Position numbers and translations under genes: made by a program
The notes under the pieces: model-generated
What the model was told of the DNA's origin: nothing
The model's database searches: none
Seen by the model: only the letters and a program-made list of their open reading frames with translations
Assembly: GCF_900110035.1 (NCBI RefSeq)
Contig: NZ_FOCF01000003.1
Span: 248,001-312,000 of the forward strand
Direction of reading: 5' to 3'
DNA length: 64,000 nt
DNA from: Sphingomonas gellani
GTDB lineage: Bacteria > Pseudomonadota > Alphaproteobacteria > Sphingomonadales > Sphingomonadaceae
Shown here: positions 27,970-37,800 of the stretch, in pieces
How positions within the stretch are numbered: position 1 is the first letter of the stretch
How the letters are laid out: each line of letters starts with the position of its first letter

Positions 27970-28548
27970 ATGGCAACCGATCCCTTTTCCCTGTTCGACG
28001 CGTGGTTCGTGGATGCCGAGGCGTCGGAGCCGAACGATCCGAATGCGATGACCGTTGCGACCAGCGACGCCGCCGGTCAGCCGTCCGCGCGCATGGTCCT
28101 GTTGAAGGGGCATGGACCAGACGGGTTCGTGTTCTACACCAACCGCGAAAGCCAGAAGGCGGACGATCTGGCGGCGAATGGCCGCGCCGCGCTGCTGTTC
28201 CACTGGAAATCGCTGCGTCGCCAGATTCGGATCGAGGGCATGGTGGAGCATGTCACGGATGCGGAGTCCGACGCGTACTTCGCGACGCGCGGACGCGACT
28301 CGCAACTGGGCGCATGGGCGTCCGACCAGTCGCGCCCCCTGGACAGCCGCGACACGTTCGAGAGCCGCTTTGCCGAGGTAGAGGCGCGCTTCGCCGGGGG
28401 CGACGTGCCGCGCCCACCGCATTGGGGCGGCTATCGCGTCGTGCCGGCGCGCATCGAGTTCTGGCAGGACCGCGCGCATCGCCTGCACGAACGGCGCCTG
28501 TTCACCCGGGCGGAGGGCGGCTGGACCGAGGGGCTGCTGTTCCCATGA
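27970..28548 (+). CDS. pdxH: Pyridoxine/pyridoxamine 5'-phosphate oxidase
   Basis: PdxH makes pyridoxal 5'-phosphate with FMN. The 192-aa product has SARMVLLKGHGPDGFVFYTN, SLRRQIRIEGMVEHVTDAES, and the C-terminal WGGYRVVPARIEFWQ and RLHERRLFTR that bind PLP and FMN. ATG at 27970 is preferred; ATG at 27958 in the same frame is possible, and neither has an ideally spaced ribosome site. The stop overlaps the next gene (ATGA). Confidence 0.93.
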   Translation: MATDPFSLFDAWFVDAEASEPNDPNAMTVATSDAAGQPSARMVLLKGHGPDGFVFYTNRESQKADDLAANGRAALLFHWKSLRRQIRIEGMVEHVTDAESDAYFATRGRDSQLGAWASDQSRPLDSRDTFESRFAEVEARFAGGDVPRPPHWGGYRVVPARIEFWQDRAHRLHERRLFTRAEGGWTEGLLFP

Positions 28549-29492
28549 CGCGCGAGGAACGTCGCCGCGTCATCCCGGTCGCGGTGCGGGCAGCGCTGGC
28601 CAGCGTCGCGACCGCGCTGTTCCTGCTGGCGCTGAAGGGGTTCGCCGCGTGGCACACCGGGTCGGTGGCGATGCTGGGGTCGCTGGCGGACACGGGGCTG
28701 GACCTGCTGGCCAGCCTGGTCACGCTGTACGGGGTGAAGCTGGCGGCGGAGCCGGCGGATCACGATCACCGTTTCGGCCATGGCAAGGCGGAGGCGTTGG
28801 CCGCGCTGTTTCAGGTGGCGCTGATCACCGCGTCGGCGGGCGGCATCGCGTGGCGCGCCATCGTCGCGTTCGGCGACATGGCGCCGACGCACGACGCGGG
28901 GTTCGGCATCGGCGTGTCGGTGATCGCGATCCTGGCGACGATGGTGTTGCTCGCCTATCAGCGCGCCGCCATCCGCCGCACGGGCTCGGTCGCGATCATG
29001 GCGGACAACGTCCATTACCAGTCGGACGTGCTGCTGAACGGATCGGTCATTCTGGCGCTGGTGCTGGACCAGTATCTGGGCATGCCGAAGGCGGACCCGA
29101 TCTTCGGCATCGCCATCGCGCTGTGGCTGGCCTGGGGGGCGTTCAAGGCATCGTCCAACGCCATCGACCAGCTGATGGACAAGGAATGGCCGCAGGATCA
29201 GCGCGACCGTTTCCTGGACGTGGCGGCGCGCCAGCCCGGCCTGCGCGGCATCCACGATTTCCGCACCCGCCGGTCGGGCAGCCACGATTTCGCGCAGTTC
29301 CACATGGAGGTGGACCGCAACCTGACCGTCGCGCGCGCGCATGATCTGGTGGAGGCGGTGGAGCTGAACCTGAAACGCGCCTTTCCGACGGTGGAGGTGT
29401 TGATCCACCTCGATCCGGAGGGGCATGAGGACACCGACAACCCGCTGGTCGAAGCGGACGTGACACCCCATTGGTTCGGAAAGCGGGTATGA
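28545..29492 (+). CDS. Cation diffusion facilitator (FieF/YiiP-like metal efflux)
   Basis: This 315-aa CDF transporter exports divalent metals by proton exchange. The two paired transport-site motifs are visible: SLADTGLDLLAS (Asp-x3-Asp, about residues 45-49) in the second membrane helix and DNVHYQSDVLLN (His-x3-Asp, about residues 153-157) in the fifth. The C-terminal cytoplasmic domain has RTRRSGSHDFAQFHMEVD. This arrangement is the Fe/Zn group. The start overlaps pdxH and the stop overlaps the phzF-like gene. Confidence 0.92.
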   Translation: MTREERRRVIPVAVRAALASVATALFLLALKGFAAWHTGSVAMLGSLADTGLDLLASLVTLYGVKLAAEPADHDHRFGHGKAEALAALFQVALITASAGGIAWRAIVAFGDMAPTHDAGFGIGVSVIAILATMVLLAYQRAAIRRTGSVAIMADNVHYQSDVLLNGSVILALVLDQYLGMPKADPIFGIAIALWLAWGAFKASSNAIDQLMDKEWPQDQRDRFLDVAARQPGLRGIHDFRTRRSGSHDFAQFHMEVDRNLTVARAHDLVEAVELNLKRAFPTVEVLIHLDPEGHEDTDNPLVEADVTPHWFGKRV

Positions 29493-30286
29493 GGATTCCC
29501 TTCGCGCAGATCGACGCCTTCGCGACGGAGGCGTTCGCCGGCAACCCGGCGGCGGTGCTGCCGCTCAGCCAATGGCCGGACGACGCTGTGCTGCAAAGCA
29601 TCGCGGCGGAGAACAATCTGTCCGAAACCGCCTTCCTCGTGCCGGCGAGTGACGAGGGCGTCGATTACGACCTGCGCTGGTTCACCCCCACGGCGGAGGT
29701 GGCGCTGTGCGGCCATGCGACGCTGGCCAGCGGGCATTTCGTGCTGTCCTCCGGAGTGGCGCAGGACCGCGTGCGCTTCCGCACCCGGCGATCCGGCATG
29801 CTGGAGGTCGCGCGGCAGGACGCGGGCTATGCGATGAGCCTGCCTGCGTGGAAGCCGTCGCCGCGCGACCTGCCTGGCGTGGTTGCCGCGTTGAAGGTGA
29901 GCGGCGTGGTCGACACGCTGTGGTACGAAACCGGCTATGCGCTGGTGATCGTCGACGACGAGGAGAGCGTTCGCCGCGCGGCGCCGGACATGGCGGCGCT
30001 GGCGCGGGAGGGCGACATCGTGGTCATCCTGGCGGCGGAGGGAAAGGCGACGGACATCGTCAGCCGGGTCTTCGTGCCCGCGTTCGGCATCGACGAGGAC
30101 CCGGTGACCGGCTCCGCCCATGCGGTGATGGTGCCCTATTTCACCGAACGCCTCGGCCTTGACAGGCTGACCGGGTATCAGGCCAGCGCACGGGGCGGGC
30201 GGCTGGGCTGTTCGCTGGATGGCGATCGCGTTGTGCTGACCGGCGCCTGCGTCACGGTGATCGAGGGGACGTTCCTGTTGCCCTAA
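29489..30286 (+). CDS. PhzF-family isomerase-like protein
   Basis: This 265-aa protein has the PhzF fold motifs: QIDAFATEAFAGNPAAVLPL at the N terminus, NLSETAFLVP carrying the conserved Glu, RWFTPTAEVALCGHATLAS, and DEDPVTGSAHAVMVPYF in the second half. PhzF proteins are isomerases or epimerases acting on small acids; outside phenazine clusters the substrate is usually unknown. No phenazine genes are near. It is coupled to the CDF gene by ATGA. Confidence 0.9.
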   Translation: MRIPFAQIDAFATEAFAGNPAAVLPLSQWPDDAVLQSIAAENNLSETAFLVPASDEGVDYDLRWFTPTAEVALCGHATLASGHFVLSSGVAQDRVRFRTRRSGMLEVARQDAGYAMSLPAWKPSPRDLPGVVAALKVSGVVDTLWYETGYALVIVDDEESVRRAAPDMAALAREGDIVVILAAEGKATDIVSRVFVPAFGIDEDPVTGSAHAVMVPYFTERLGLDRLTGYQASARGGRLGCSLDGDRVVLTGACVTVIEGTFLLP

Positions 30287-30317
30287 AGTGGTTGCGCCGG
30301 ATGTCGCCTGACGTGGG

Positions 30318-31478
30318 TCAGGCGGCGAGCGCCACGGGCTCCGTCGCGGCGATCCAGCCGCCGCCCAGCACGCGCTCCCCGGCGTAGAGCACCGCCGCCT
30401 GACCGGGCGCGACGCCATATTCGGGCGCGTCGAACACCAGCCGGTCGCCATCGAGGCGGGCGGGCACCGGCCGCGCCATGGAGCGCACCTTGGCATGCAG
30501 CGGCCCGACATGATCGCCGCCGATCCAATTGATGTCGGTCAGGTGCGCGGCGCCGACCGCCAGCGCGGCCCGCGGCCCGACCACCACCTGGCGGCTGTCG
30601 GGTTCCAGCCGTACCACGTAGAGCGGTTCCGCCTGGCCGCCGATCTCCAGCCCGCGCCGCTGGCCGACCGTGAAGTGGATCAGCCCCTTGTGCCGGCCGA
30701 GCGGACGGCCGGCCATGTCGACGATCTCTCCGGCGGTGTCTGCATCGGGCCGCAACTTGCGGACCAGCCCGGCATAATCGCCATCGGGGACGAAGCAGAT
30801 GTCCTGGCTGTCCGGCTTTCCCGCCACGCCAAGCCCCAGGTCGGCGGCGATCGCGCGCACCCGGCTTTTCGGCAGCGCGCCGAGCGGGAAGCGAAGGTAC
30901 TCCAGCTGCTGCTGCGTGGTGCCGAACAGGAAATAGCTCTGGTCGCGCGCGGGATCGGAGCCGCGGTGCAGTTCCGCGCCGGCCGGACCGGCGACGCGCT
31001 GCACATAATGGCCCGTCGCCAGACAGTCCGCACCAAGGTCGCGGGCCAGCGTCAGCAGGTCGGTGAATTTCGGCCCCGTGTTGCACTGGACACAAGGGAT
31101 GGGGGTGCGCCCGGCGAGATATTCGTCCGCAAACCGATCGACCACCTGGGTGCGGAAACTCGATTCATGGTCGAACACGTAATGCGCGATGCCCAGCCGG
31201 TCGCACACCGCGCGGGCGTCGCGGATATCGCGGCCCGCGCAGCAGGATCCCGCACGACCCACCGCCTCGCCATGATCGTAGAGCTGCAAGGTGACGCCGA
31301 TCACCTCGGCCCCGGTGCCGGCAGCGAGCGCGGCGACCACCGAACTGTCGACCCCGCCCGACATGGCCACGACGATCCGGCGCGACGCGGGCGTGTCCAG
31401 GTCCCAGTCGATCTGGTCCCCGATCTCATCCCCGGCCCGGCCCCGCTCGGGCAGGCTGTGTTCCGCCGCGTGCTGCAT
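30318..31478 (-). CDS. mnmA: tRNA-specific 2-thiouridylase MnmA
   Basis: MnmA puts sulfur on U34 of tRNA for Glu, Gln and Lys. The 386-aa protein has the PP-loop [19 protein letters not shown] (about residues 33-51). The catalytic cysteines are in [14 protein letters not shown] and [13 protein letters not shown], and [12 protein letters not shown] is in the central domain. About 30 residues precede the PP-loop, slightly more than in E. coli. It converges with the phzF-like gene. Confidence 0.96.
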   Translation of the reverse strand: MQHAAEHSLPERGRAGDEIGDQIDWDLDTPASRRIVVAMSGGVDSSVVAALAAGTGAEVIGVTLQLYDHGEAVGRAGSCCAGRDIRDARAVCDRLGIAHYVFDHESSFRTQVVDRFADEYLAGRTPIPCVQCNTGPKFTDLLTLARDLGADCLATGHYVQRVAGPAGAELHRGSDPARDQSYFLFGTTQQQLEYLRFPLGALPKSRVRAIAADLGLGVAGKPDSQDICFVPDGDYAGLVRKLRPDADTAGEIVDMAGRPLGRHKGLIHFTVGQRRGLEIGGQAEPLYVVRLEPDSRQVVVGPRAALAVGAAHLTDINWIGGDHVGPLHAKVRSMARPVPARLDGDRLVFDAPEYGVAPGQAAVLYAGERVLGGGWIAATEPVALAA

Positions 31479-31608
31479 GGCCGCGCATCTAGGGCGGCGG
31501 GCGGCGTTAGGGAAGGTTCACGCTTCCTTGCACGCGACTTTACCCGCCTTTCACTCACCCGGACCTAGAGCAGCGCTTCCCATCGACACCGATCGAGAGT
31601 CGCACCGC

Positions 31609-31854
31609 TTGGACCTGAGTTTTTTCCGTTTCGACCGCGCGCAGGACCTGCGCCATCTGCCCGGCGACCTCGCCGTGCTGATGGCCGGGATGGCGGCGCG
31701 GCAGGCGGCAAGTCCGACGGCCGCGGTGCAGGCGCGGGTGACGACGACGGAGGCAGGTGACACGGCCGGCGTCGGAGTGTCGCTGCTGTCGCCGGAGAAC
31801 GGCGCCTTCAACGCGTCGATGGCGGAGGCCGTGATCCGATGGAGCGAGCCATGA
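31609..31854 (+). CDS. Small protein upstream of sciP, unknown (81 aa)
   Basis: The frame from TTG at 31609 to TGA at 31854 has strong GC at third codon positions, as real genes here do. The product starts with an amphipathic SFFRFDRAQDLRHLPGDLAV, then an Ala-rich helix and a more polar end. A GAGAG lies about 8 bases before the TTG. No family is recognised. The stop overlaps the next ATG (ATGA), linking it to a 35-codon frame that itself overlaps sciP. Confidence 0.5.
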   Translation: MDLSFFRFDRAQDLRHLPGDLAVLMAGMAARQAASPTAAVQARVTTTEAGDTAGVGVSLLSPENGAFNASMAEAVIRWSEP

Positions 31855-31958
31855 ACGCGGCGTTTACCGACACGCTTCAGGCGATCTTCAATGGGCCAGG
31901 GTATCTGCCCGAATATTGTTCCAAGGGGCGACAGCCCGAACAAAGGTTTGCGTCATGA
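31851..31958 (+). CDS. Micro-ORF coupled to sciP (35 aa)
   Basis: ATG at 31851 overlaps the stop of the 81-aa gene and its own TGA overlaps the sciP ATG (both ATGA). The first part, NAAFTDTLQAIFNGPGYLPE, looks plausible, but codon use deteriorates after about residue 22. It may be a translated leader that passes ribosomes on to sciP, or a coincidence of frame. Confidence 0.3.
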   Translation: MNAAFTDTLQAIFNGPGYLPEYCSKGRQPEQRFAS

Positions 31959-32254
31959 TCGAGAACCAGAAGATCCGCCCCTCCCGGGTGATCGGGCCAC
32001 TGGGCGAGCAACTGACCCTGGATACGCTGCCCCCGCCCAGCACGACGCGCTGGGTTGTGCGCCGCAAGGCGGAGGTGGTGGCGGCCGTCAATGGCGGGCT
32101 GTTGTCGGTCGACGAGGTGTGCGCGCGCTATGGCCTGACCGTGGAGGAATTCGCCGGTTGGCAGCGTGCGATCGACCGGTCCGGCATGCCGGGCCTGCGC
32201 GTGACGCGCATCCAGCATTATCGCTCCCTGTACGAGCGCCAGCAGAAATATTGA
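31955..32254 (+). CDS. sciP: SciP/DUF1153 CtrA-inhibitor homologue
   Basis: The 99-aa protein shows the DUF1153 signature: IRPSRVIGPLGEQLTLDTLP and TTRWVVRRKAEVVAAVNGGL, followed by a helix-turn-helix region (about residues 47-75, with SVDEVCARYGLTVEEFAGWQ). In Caulobacter SciP binds CtrA at promoters and blocks transcription in G1. The ATG at 31955 has CAAAGG 9 bases upstream; a longer in-frame start at 31916 lacks support. Its presence is consistent with CtrA control of the flagellar genes in this window. Confidence 0.9.
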   Translation: MIENQKIRPSRVIGPLGEQLTLDTLPPPSTTRWVVRRKAEVVAAVNGGLLSVDEVCARYGLTVEEFAGWQRAIDRSGMPGLRVTRIQHYRSLYERQQKY

Positions 32255-32276
32255 TCGGGGTTATCGATACAGGCCC

Positions 32277-32301
32277 GGAACAAGATGCAGGCGTCGCAGT
32301 T
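32277..32301 (+). promoter_or_regulatory. EcfG-type general-stress promoter of GlsB-like gene 1
   Basis: GGAAC (32277-32281), 17 bases, GTT (32299-32301) matches the sigma-EcfG consensus. The -10 element is 44 bases before the ATG at 32346. Confidence 0.6.
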
Positions 32302-32345
32302 TCTCCCGCACGGCCCTTCTGGGGGCGGCAACGGAGGGACTGAAT

Positions 32346-32603
32346 ATGGGTATCATCCTTTGGCTGATCGTCGGCGGCGTCATCGGCTGGCTGGCCAGCA
32401 TCATCATGCGCACCGACGCGCAGCAGGGCATCTTCCTGAACATCATCGTCGGCATCGTCGGCGCGTTCCTTGGCGGCCTGATCGTCAATGGCGGCTCGAT
32501 CAACAATTCGGGCCTGACCGTGACCTCGTTCCTGGTGTCGCTGCTGGGTGCGATCATCCTGCTGGCGATCGTGAACCTGGTTCGCCGCGGCAGCGTTCGC
32601 TAA
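32346..32603 (+). CDS. GlsB/YeaQ/YmgE family small membrane protein (paralogue 1)
   Basis: This 85-aa protein has three hydrophobic helices (about 3-20, 28-48, 60-78) and the family segment GWLASIIMRTDAQQG. Transglycosylase-associated (Tag/GlsB) proteins are small stress-linked inner-membrane proteins without a proven activity. It is very similar to the 89-aa protein at 60984: same MGII start, MRTDAQQG, SLLGAI and C-terminal RRGxVR. Both have EcfG-type promoters. It ends at a strong bidirectional terminator. Confidence 0.92.
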   Translation: MGIILWLIVGGVIGWLASIIMRTDAQQGIFLNIIVGIVGAFLGGLIVNGGSINNSGLTVTSFLVSLLGAIILLAIVNLVRRGSVR

Positions 32604-32629
32604 GCGCGCGCAACACCGGCTAAAAAGGA

Positions 32630-32665
32630 GGGCCTTCCGGCAGACCGTGCCGGGAGGCCCTTTTT
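32630..32665. terminator. Bidirectional terminator (GlsB-like gene 1 / SIMPL gene)
   Basis: A 13-bp stem (32630-32642 with 32648-32660, one G-T pair) with loop GACCG is followed by TTTTT on the plus strand and preceded by AAAAA, giving a U-run on the minus strand too. It serves two convergent genes. Confidence 0.92.
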
Positions 32666-32676
32666 GCGTCAGCGGT

Positions 32677-33429
32677 TCAGCGCAGCAGGAAGCGGACGGA
32701 CAAGGTCACGCCGACCTGCTTCTCGCCCGGCACGATGTCGGTTTGCGGCGCGGGGGCGGCCATCGCCCGGGCCGAGAACACGACCGGTGGCCGCTCCGGC
32801 CCGCCGGCGTCCTGTCCCGCTTCCGTGATCGACACGATCCGCACGACCGACAGCCCCGCTGCCCGCGCATACAGGGCCGCCCGCGCCTGCGCTCGCTTCA
32901 CCGCGTCGCCGCGCGCCTCATCCAGCGCCGCGTCGGGATCGTCGATCGACAGGTTGGGCCCGTCGATCTGGTTCGCCCCTTGCGCCACCAGCGCGTCCAG
33001 GATGCGGCCGGACTTCGCGATGTCGCGGAAGCGGATGGAGACGCTGTTGGTCGCCTGATACCCGGTGACCACGGGCGGCTGGTTCTCGGCATAGCGATAT
33101 TGCGGCGACAGATTGACGTTCGAGGTCGCGATGTCACGCGGCGCGACGCCTGCACCGCGCAAGGCGGCCAGCACCTTCGACATGCGCGCCGCATTGTCCG
33201 ACAGCGCGGCCGCCGCGGTCGCCGACTGTGTCACGACGCCAGCGCGGATGGTGGCGAGATCCGGCACGCGCGTGGTGCGCCCCTCAGCCGTGACGTCCAG
33301 GACCGTTCCGGATGCGGGCACCATCGGCTCCACGCTGGACGGCGCCGTCTGAGCCGACGCCACTCCGGGCAGCAGCACCGCGGCAGCCGTCAGTACCAGA
33401 GGGGTCGTCAGTGCCATTGCACGCATCAT
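32677..33429 (-). CDS. SIMPL-domain (DUF541) secreted protein
   Basis: This 250-aa protein has a signal peptide (ending GVASA before QTAPSS) and a DUF541/SIMPL domain: VLDVTAEGRTTRVPDLATIR, NVNLSPQYRYAENQPPVVTG, YQATNSVSIRFRDI and DEARGDAVKRAQARAALYA. It is predicted to be periplasmic; the family's role is uncertain, with links to oxidative stress and envelope. Three ATGs cluster at 33424-33435; the one at 33429 has the best spacing from AAGGGAGA. It is divergent from the RND pump genes. Confidence 0.85.
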   Translation of the reverse strand: MMRAMALTTPLVLTAAAVLLPGVASAQTAPSSVEPMVPASGTVLDVTAEGRTTRVPDLATIRAGVVTQSATAAAALSDNAARMSKVLAALRGAGVAPRDIATSNVNLSPQYRYAENQPPVVTGYQATNSVSIRFRDIAKSGRILDALVAQGANQIDGPNLSIDDPDAALDEARGDAVKRAQARAALYARAAGLSVVRIVSITEAGQDAGGPERPPVVFSARAMAAPAPQTDIVPGEKQVGVTLSVRFLLR

Positions 33430-33567
33430 CGCCATTTCTCCCTTGCGATCGCCACCCGACATGGGGGCCTGCATGGGTAGGGCCATGGCGGACGCGCCGG
33501 CAACCCAAGCTGAACGACGTCGCACCCGCTCCATGCACGGCACGTGATCGGGCATGCGCGGGGGGAC

Positions 33568-33595
33568 TTGATCCGGTGCCTTATTTATCTAATAC
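33568..33595 (+). promoter_or_regulatory. Sigma-70-like promoter before the RND operon
   Basis: TTGATC (33568-33573), a 16-base spacer, and TAATAC (33590-33595) form a housekeeping-type promoter in a local AT-rich patch, 48 bases before the ATG at 33644. Other strong -10 elements are rare in the flanking GC-rich sequence. Confidence 0.45.
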
Positions 33596-33643
33596 AGCGG
33601 TGGGACATGGCGCGATCGATGCCGTGACGGACGGGTGTGACGG

Positions 33644-34837
33644 ATGAACTACGAGGCGCGACAGGTGACATCCGAAGAGCCTTTGGCCCTGCCCGACCCC
33701 GATGCGGAGCGGGCGCGCCGTCGCCGTCGCCTGGTGGTGATCGCGGCCGTGGTGGTTGCGCTAGTCGTGGCGGGCTGGTTCCTGCTCGGCCGGCACAAGC
33801 CGGCGGGCGACGCCGCCGCAGCGGGTGGATCGGCCGCGAAGCAGGTGCCCAACGTGACCGTGGCAGTGCCCGGCATCCAGATCGTGGACCGCGTGATCGC
33901 CGCCAACGGATCGCTCGCCGCGAAGCGCGACATGCCGGTGGGCGTGGCGGGCGAGGGCGGGCTGGTGCGCGCCGTGCTGGTGGAGCCGGGCCAGTGGGTC
34001 GGCGCGGGACAGGTGCTGGCGCGGATCGACCGGTCGGTTCAGGCCGAAACCGCCGCCAGCCTGGCCGCGCAGGTCAGTGTCGCGCGCGCCGATCTGGACA
34101 TCGCACAGTCCGAACTCGACCGCGCCAGGCAGCTGGTGGATCGCGGTTTCATTTCCAAGGCCGACCTTCAGCGCAAGGGCGCGACGCGCGATGCCGCGGC
34201 GGCGCGGGTCAAGGTCGCGCAGGCGTCGCTGGCGGAGACGCGCGCGCGGAACGGTCGTCTCGACATCCGGGCGCCCACCGCCGGGCTGGTGCTGACGCGA
34301 CAGGTCGAGGCGGGACAGATCGTCAGTTCCGGGTCCGGCATGCTGTTCCGCATGGCGATGAACGGCGAGATGGAGATGCGCGCGCAGTTGGCCGAATCGG
34401 ACCTGGCGGGGCTGCATGTCGGGGCTCAGGCACAGGTGACGCCGGTGGGCACGACCAGGGTCTTTCCGGGCCGTGTGTGGCAGGTGTCGCCCGTGATCGA
34501 TCCGCAAAGCCGCCAGGGCGTGGTGCGCATCCAGTTGCGGTACGACCCGGCGCTGCGTCCGGGCGGATTCGCCACTGCGTCGATCGTGGGCGGCTCCACA
34601 TCGTTGCCGCTGCTGCCGGAATCGGCGGTGCAGAGCGACCGCAAGGGCAATTTCGTCTACATCGTGGACGCGCAGAACCGCGCCCAGCGGCGCGAGGTAC
34701 AGACCGGTCAGGTCACCGACAACGGCGTGTCGATCACGTCCGGCCTGACCGGTCAAGAACGGGTCGTGCTGGCCGCCGGCGCGTTCCTCAATCCGGGGCA
34801 GGAGGTTCAGCCGATCCTCCAGGCGACGCGACACTGA
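33644..34837 (+). CDS. RND efflux periplasmic adaptor (membrane fusion protein)
   Basis: This 397-aa MFP links an RND pump to an outer-membrane channel. It has a cytoplasmic Arg-rich start (RARRRRRLVV), one membrane anchor (about residues 29-48), then lipoyl/biotinyl halves with VEPGQWVGAGQVLARID and LDIRAPTAGLVLTRQVEAGQ around a coiled-coil hairpin (about 130-205). A beta-barrel and C-terminal MP domain follow. It belongs to the MexH/MdtA-like type. The pump follows 7 bases after the stop; no TolC-type gene is in the window. Confidence 0.93.
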   Translation: MNYEARQVTSEEPLALPDPDAERARRRRRLVVIAAVVVALVVAGWFLLGRHKPAGDAAAAGGSAAKQVPNVTVAVPGIQIVDRVIAANGSLAAKRDMPVGVAGEGGLVRAVLVEPGQWVGAGQVLARIDRSVQAETAASLAAQVSVARADLDIAQSELDRARQLVDRGFISKADLQRKGATRDAAAARVKVAQASLAETRARNGRLDIRAPTAGLVLTRQVEAGQIVSSGSGMLFRMAMNGEMEMRAQLAESDLAGLHVGAQAQVTPVGTTRVFPGRVWQVSPVIDPQSRQGVVRIQLRYDPALRPGGFATASIVGGSTSLPLLPESAVQSDRKGNFVYIVDAQNRAQRREVQTGQVTDNGVSITSGLTGQERVVLAAGAFLNPGQEVQPILQATRH

Positions 34838-34844
34838 GCCGGCC

Positions 34845-37800
34845 ATGAGCTTTCGCAACATATCGGCCTGGGCGATCCGCAACCCGGTTCCGCCCATCGT
34901 GTTGTTCATCGCGCTGACGCTGGCGGGAATCGTCAGCTTCATGCGCATGGACGTCAACCAGAACCCGGACATCGATTTCCCGATCGCGTATGTCTCGATC
35001 AGCCAGCCGGGCGCCGCGCCCAGTGAGCTGGAAACGCAGGTGACGAAGCGGGTCGAGGCGGCGGCGCGATCGTTGACCGGCGTCGACGAACTCCGCTCCA
35101 CGGTGAAGGAGGGCGACTCCACCACTGTCGTCCAGCTTCAGATCGGCGCCAATATCGACCGCGCGGTCAACGACCTGCGCAACGCCATCACTCAAATTCG
35201 CGCCGACCTGCCCGATGGCATCCTGGAGCCGCAGATCGGACGCGTCGACACCACCGACAACGACATCGCCAACTTCTCCGCCACCACCAGCGACATGACG
35301 GTGGAACAGCTGAGCTGGTACATCGACGACACGGTGACGCGTGAACTGCTGACCATCCCAGGGCTGGCCGGGGTCAGCCGCAACGGCGGTGTCAGTCGCG
35401 AGATCCGGGTGACGCTGGACCCGGTGAAGCTCCAGGCGCTGGGCATCACCGCGCCGGCCGTGAACCAGCAACTGCGCGCGGTGAACCTGAACGCGACGGG
35501 CGGCAAGGCGCGCATCGCGGGAACGGAACAGGCGGTGCGCGTGCTGGGCAATGCGCAGGACGCCTATGCGCTGGGCCAGACGCTGATCTCCATCGGCAAC
35601 GGGCGAACCGTACGTCTGGTCGACATCGCCGATGTGCGCGACGCCTTTGCCGAACAGGTCAGCCGTGCGGCGGTCAACGGGCAGCAGGTGATCTCCTTCG
35701 ACTTCAAGCGGTCGAAGGGCGCGTCAGACGTCACCGTCTTCCATGAAGCGGAAAAGAAGCTGAAGGCGCTGGAGGCGCGCAACCCGCGCGTCCGCTTCCA
35801 GTTGTTGTCCACCAGCGTCACCGACACCGAGCTGGAATATCACGGCGCGATAGACGCCATGATCGAGGGCGCCGTGCTGGCGGTCATCGTGGTGTTCCTG
35901 TTCCTGCGCGACTGGCGCGCGACGGCGATCTCCGCCTTGGCGATCCCGCTGTCGGCGGTGCCGTCCTTCTGGTTCATGGACCTGCTGGGGTTCAGTCTGA
36001 ACGGCATGACCCTGCTCGCGCTCAGCCTGGTGGCGGGCGTGCTGGTCGACGATGCGATCGTGGAGATCGAGAACATCGTCCGCCACATGCGGATGGGCAA
36101 GACCGCGTATCAGGCGTCGATCGACGCGGCGGACGAGATCGGTCTGGCGGTGCTGGCGACCACCATGTCGATCGTCGCGGTGTTCCTGCCGGTGTCGGTG
36201 ATGCCGGGCATCTCCGGCCAGTTCTTCAAGAATTTCGGCCTGACCGTGGTCGCGTCCGTGCTGATGAGCCTGGCCGTCGCACGGTTGATCACCCCGATGA
36301 TCGCCGCCTATTTCCTGAAGGATACCGGCCATCAGGAGGGCGCGGACGGCCCCGTTATGCGCGCGTACATGAACACGCTGCGCTGGACGGTCAGCTTGGA
36401 GCGGATGCGCGCGGCCAAGGCGCGGGCACGCGGGCGATTGGGGCGCATGGCGGCGCGCCTGCTCGACCACCGCGTCTGGGTGCTCGGCATCGCGTTCCTC
36501 GCGCTGGTGCTGACGGTGGTGATCTTCGCCACCCTGCCGCAGCAGTTCCAGCCGGAAAACGACAGCGACCGATCGTCCGTGTCGATCGACATGCCGCCGG
36601 GTTCGACCCTGGAGCAGACGGAGGCGGTGGTGCATCACGTCGCCGGCATCCTGGGCGCGCAAAAGGGCATGGTGACCCGCGTCTACCAGCGCGCGTTCAT
36701 CGGCAGCGGACGGGTCACCGCGACGCTGGCCGAAGATCGCAAGATGACCAGCAAGCAGTTCGAGCGGTCGTTGACGCCCAAGCTGGCGGCGATAGCGGAC
36801 GCGCGGGTCGCGTTCCAGAACTTCAGCGGCTGGGGCGGCCCGACGCGTGGCCTGACGCTGACGCTGGGCGGTGACGATCCGGTGGTGCTGTCGGAGGCGG
36901 CTGATCGCATCGTCGAACAGATGTCGCACCTCAAGATGTTGCAGGCGCCCCGCACCGAGGGCGGTCTGCAGCGGCCGGAGGTCGTGATCCGTCCGCGCAT
37001 GGACCTGGCGGCCGATCTGGGGATCACCACCTCCGCTCTGTCCAATGCGATCCGCGTCGCGACGATCGGCGACATCGACCAGAATTCGGCGCGGTTCTCC
37101 TTGTCGGACCGGCAGATCCCGATCCGCGTCGCGTTCGCGCAGACGGCGCGCGAGCGGTTGTCGAACATCGAGAACCTGGCCGTCCCGACCCAGAGCGGCG
37201 GGTCCGTTCCGTTGAAGGTCGTCGCCGATATCGGCTTCGGCGCGGGTCCGACTCAGATCGACCGCATCGCGCAGCAGCGTCAGTTGACGATCGGTGCCGA
37301 TCTGGCGCCCGGCGTGTTGCAGGGCGACGCCATGAAGAAGGTCGAGGCGCTGCCGGCGATGAAGAACCTGCCGGTCGGCGTGTCGCGCCTGAGCGTGGGC
37401 GAATCGAAGCAGCAGGCGGAGTTGCTGACCAACATCGTGATCGCGGTGGGCGCGGGGTTCTTCCTGCTCTTTTCCGTGCTGGTGCTGTTGTACCGCCGAT
37501 TCCTGCCGCCGTTCGTCAATCTGGGATCGCTGTTCCTGGCGCCGCTCGGCGCGTGCATCGCGCTGAAGATCGCGGGCATGCCGGTGTCCCTGCCGGTGTA
37601 TATCGGCCTGCTGATGCTGCTCGGCATCGTCGCCAAGAACTCGATCCTGCTGGTCGACTTCGCGTTGGAGGAGATGGCGAAGGGCGTGCGCCGCGCCGAC
37701 GCCATCCTGGATGCCGGGCACAAGCGTGCGCAGCCGATCGTGATGACCACGGTGGCGATGGTGGCCGGCATGATCCCGACCGCCCTGTCGCTGACCGGCG

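Noticed and set aside
29489..30286. Phenazine biosynthesis gene
   Set aside because: PhzF-like fold only; no other phz genes in the window.
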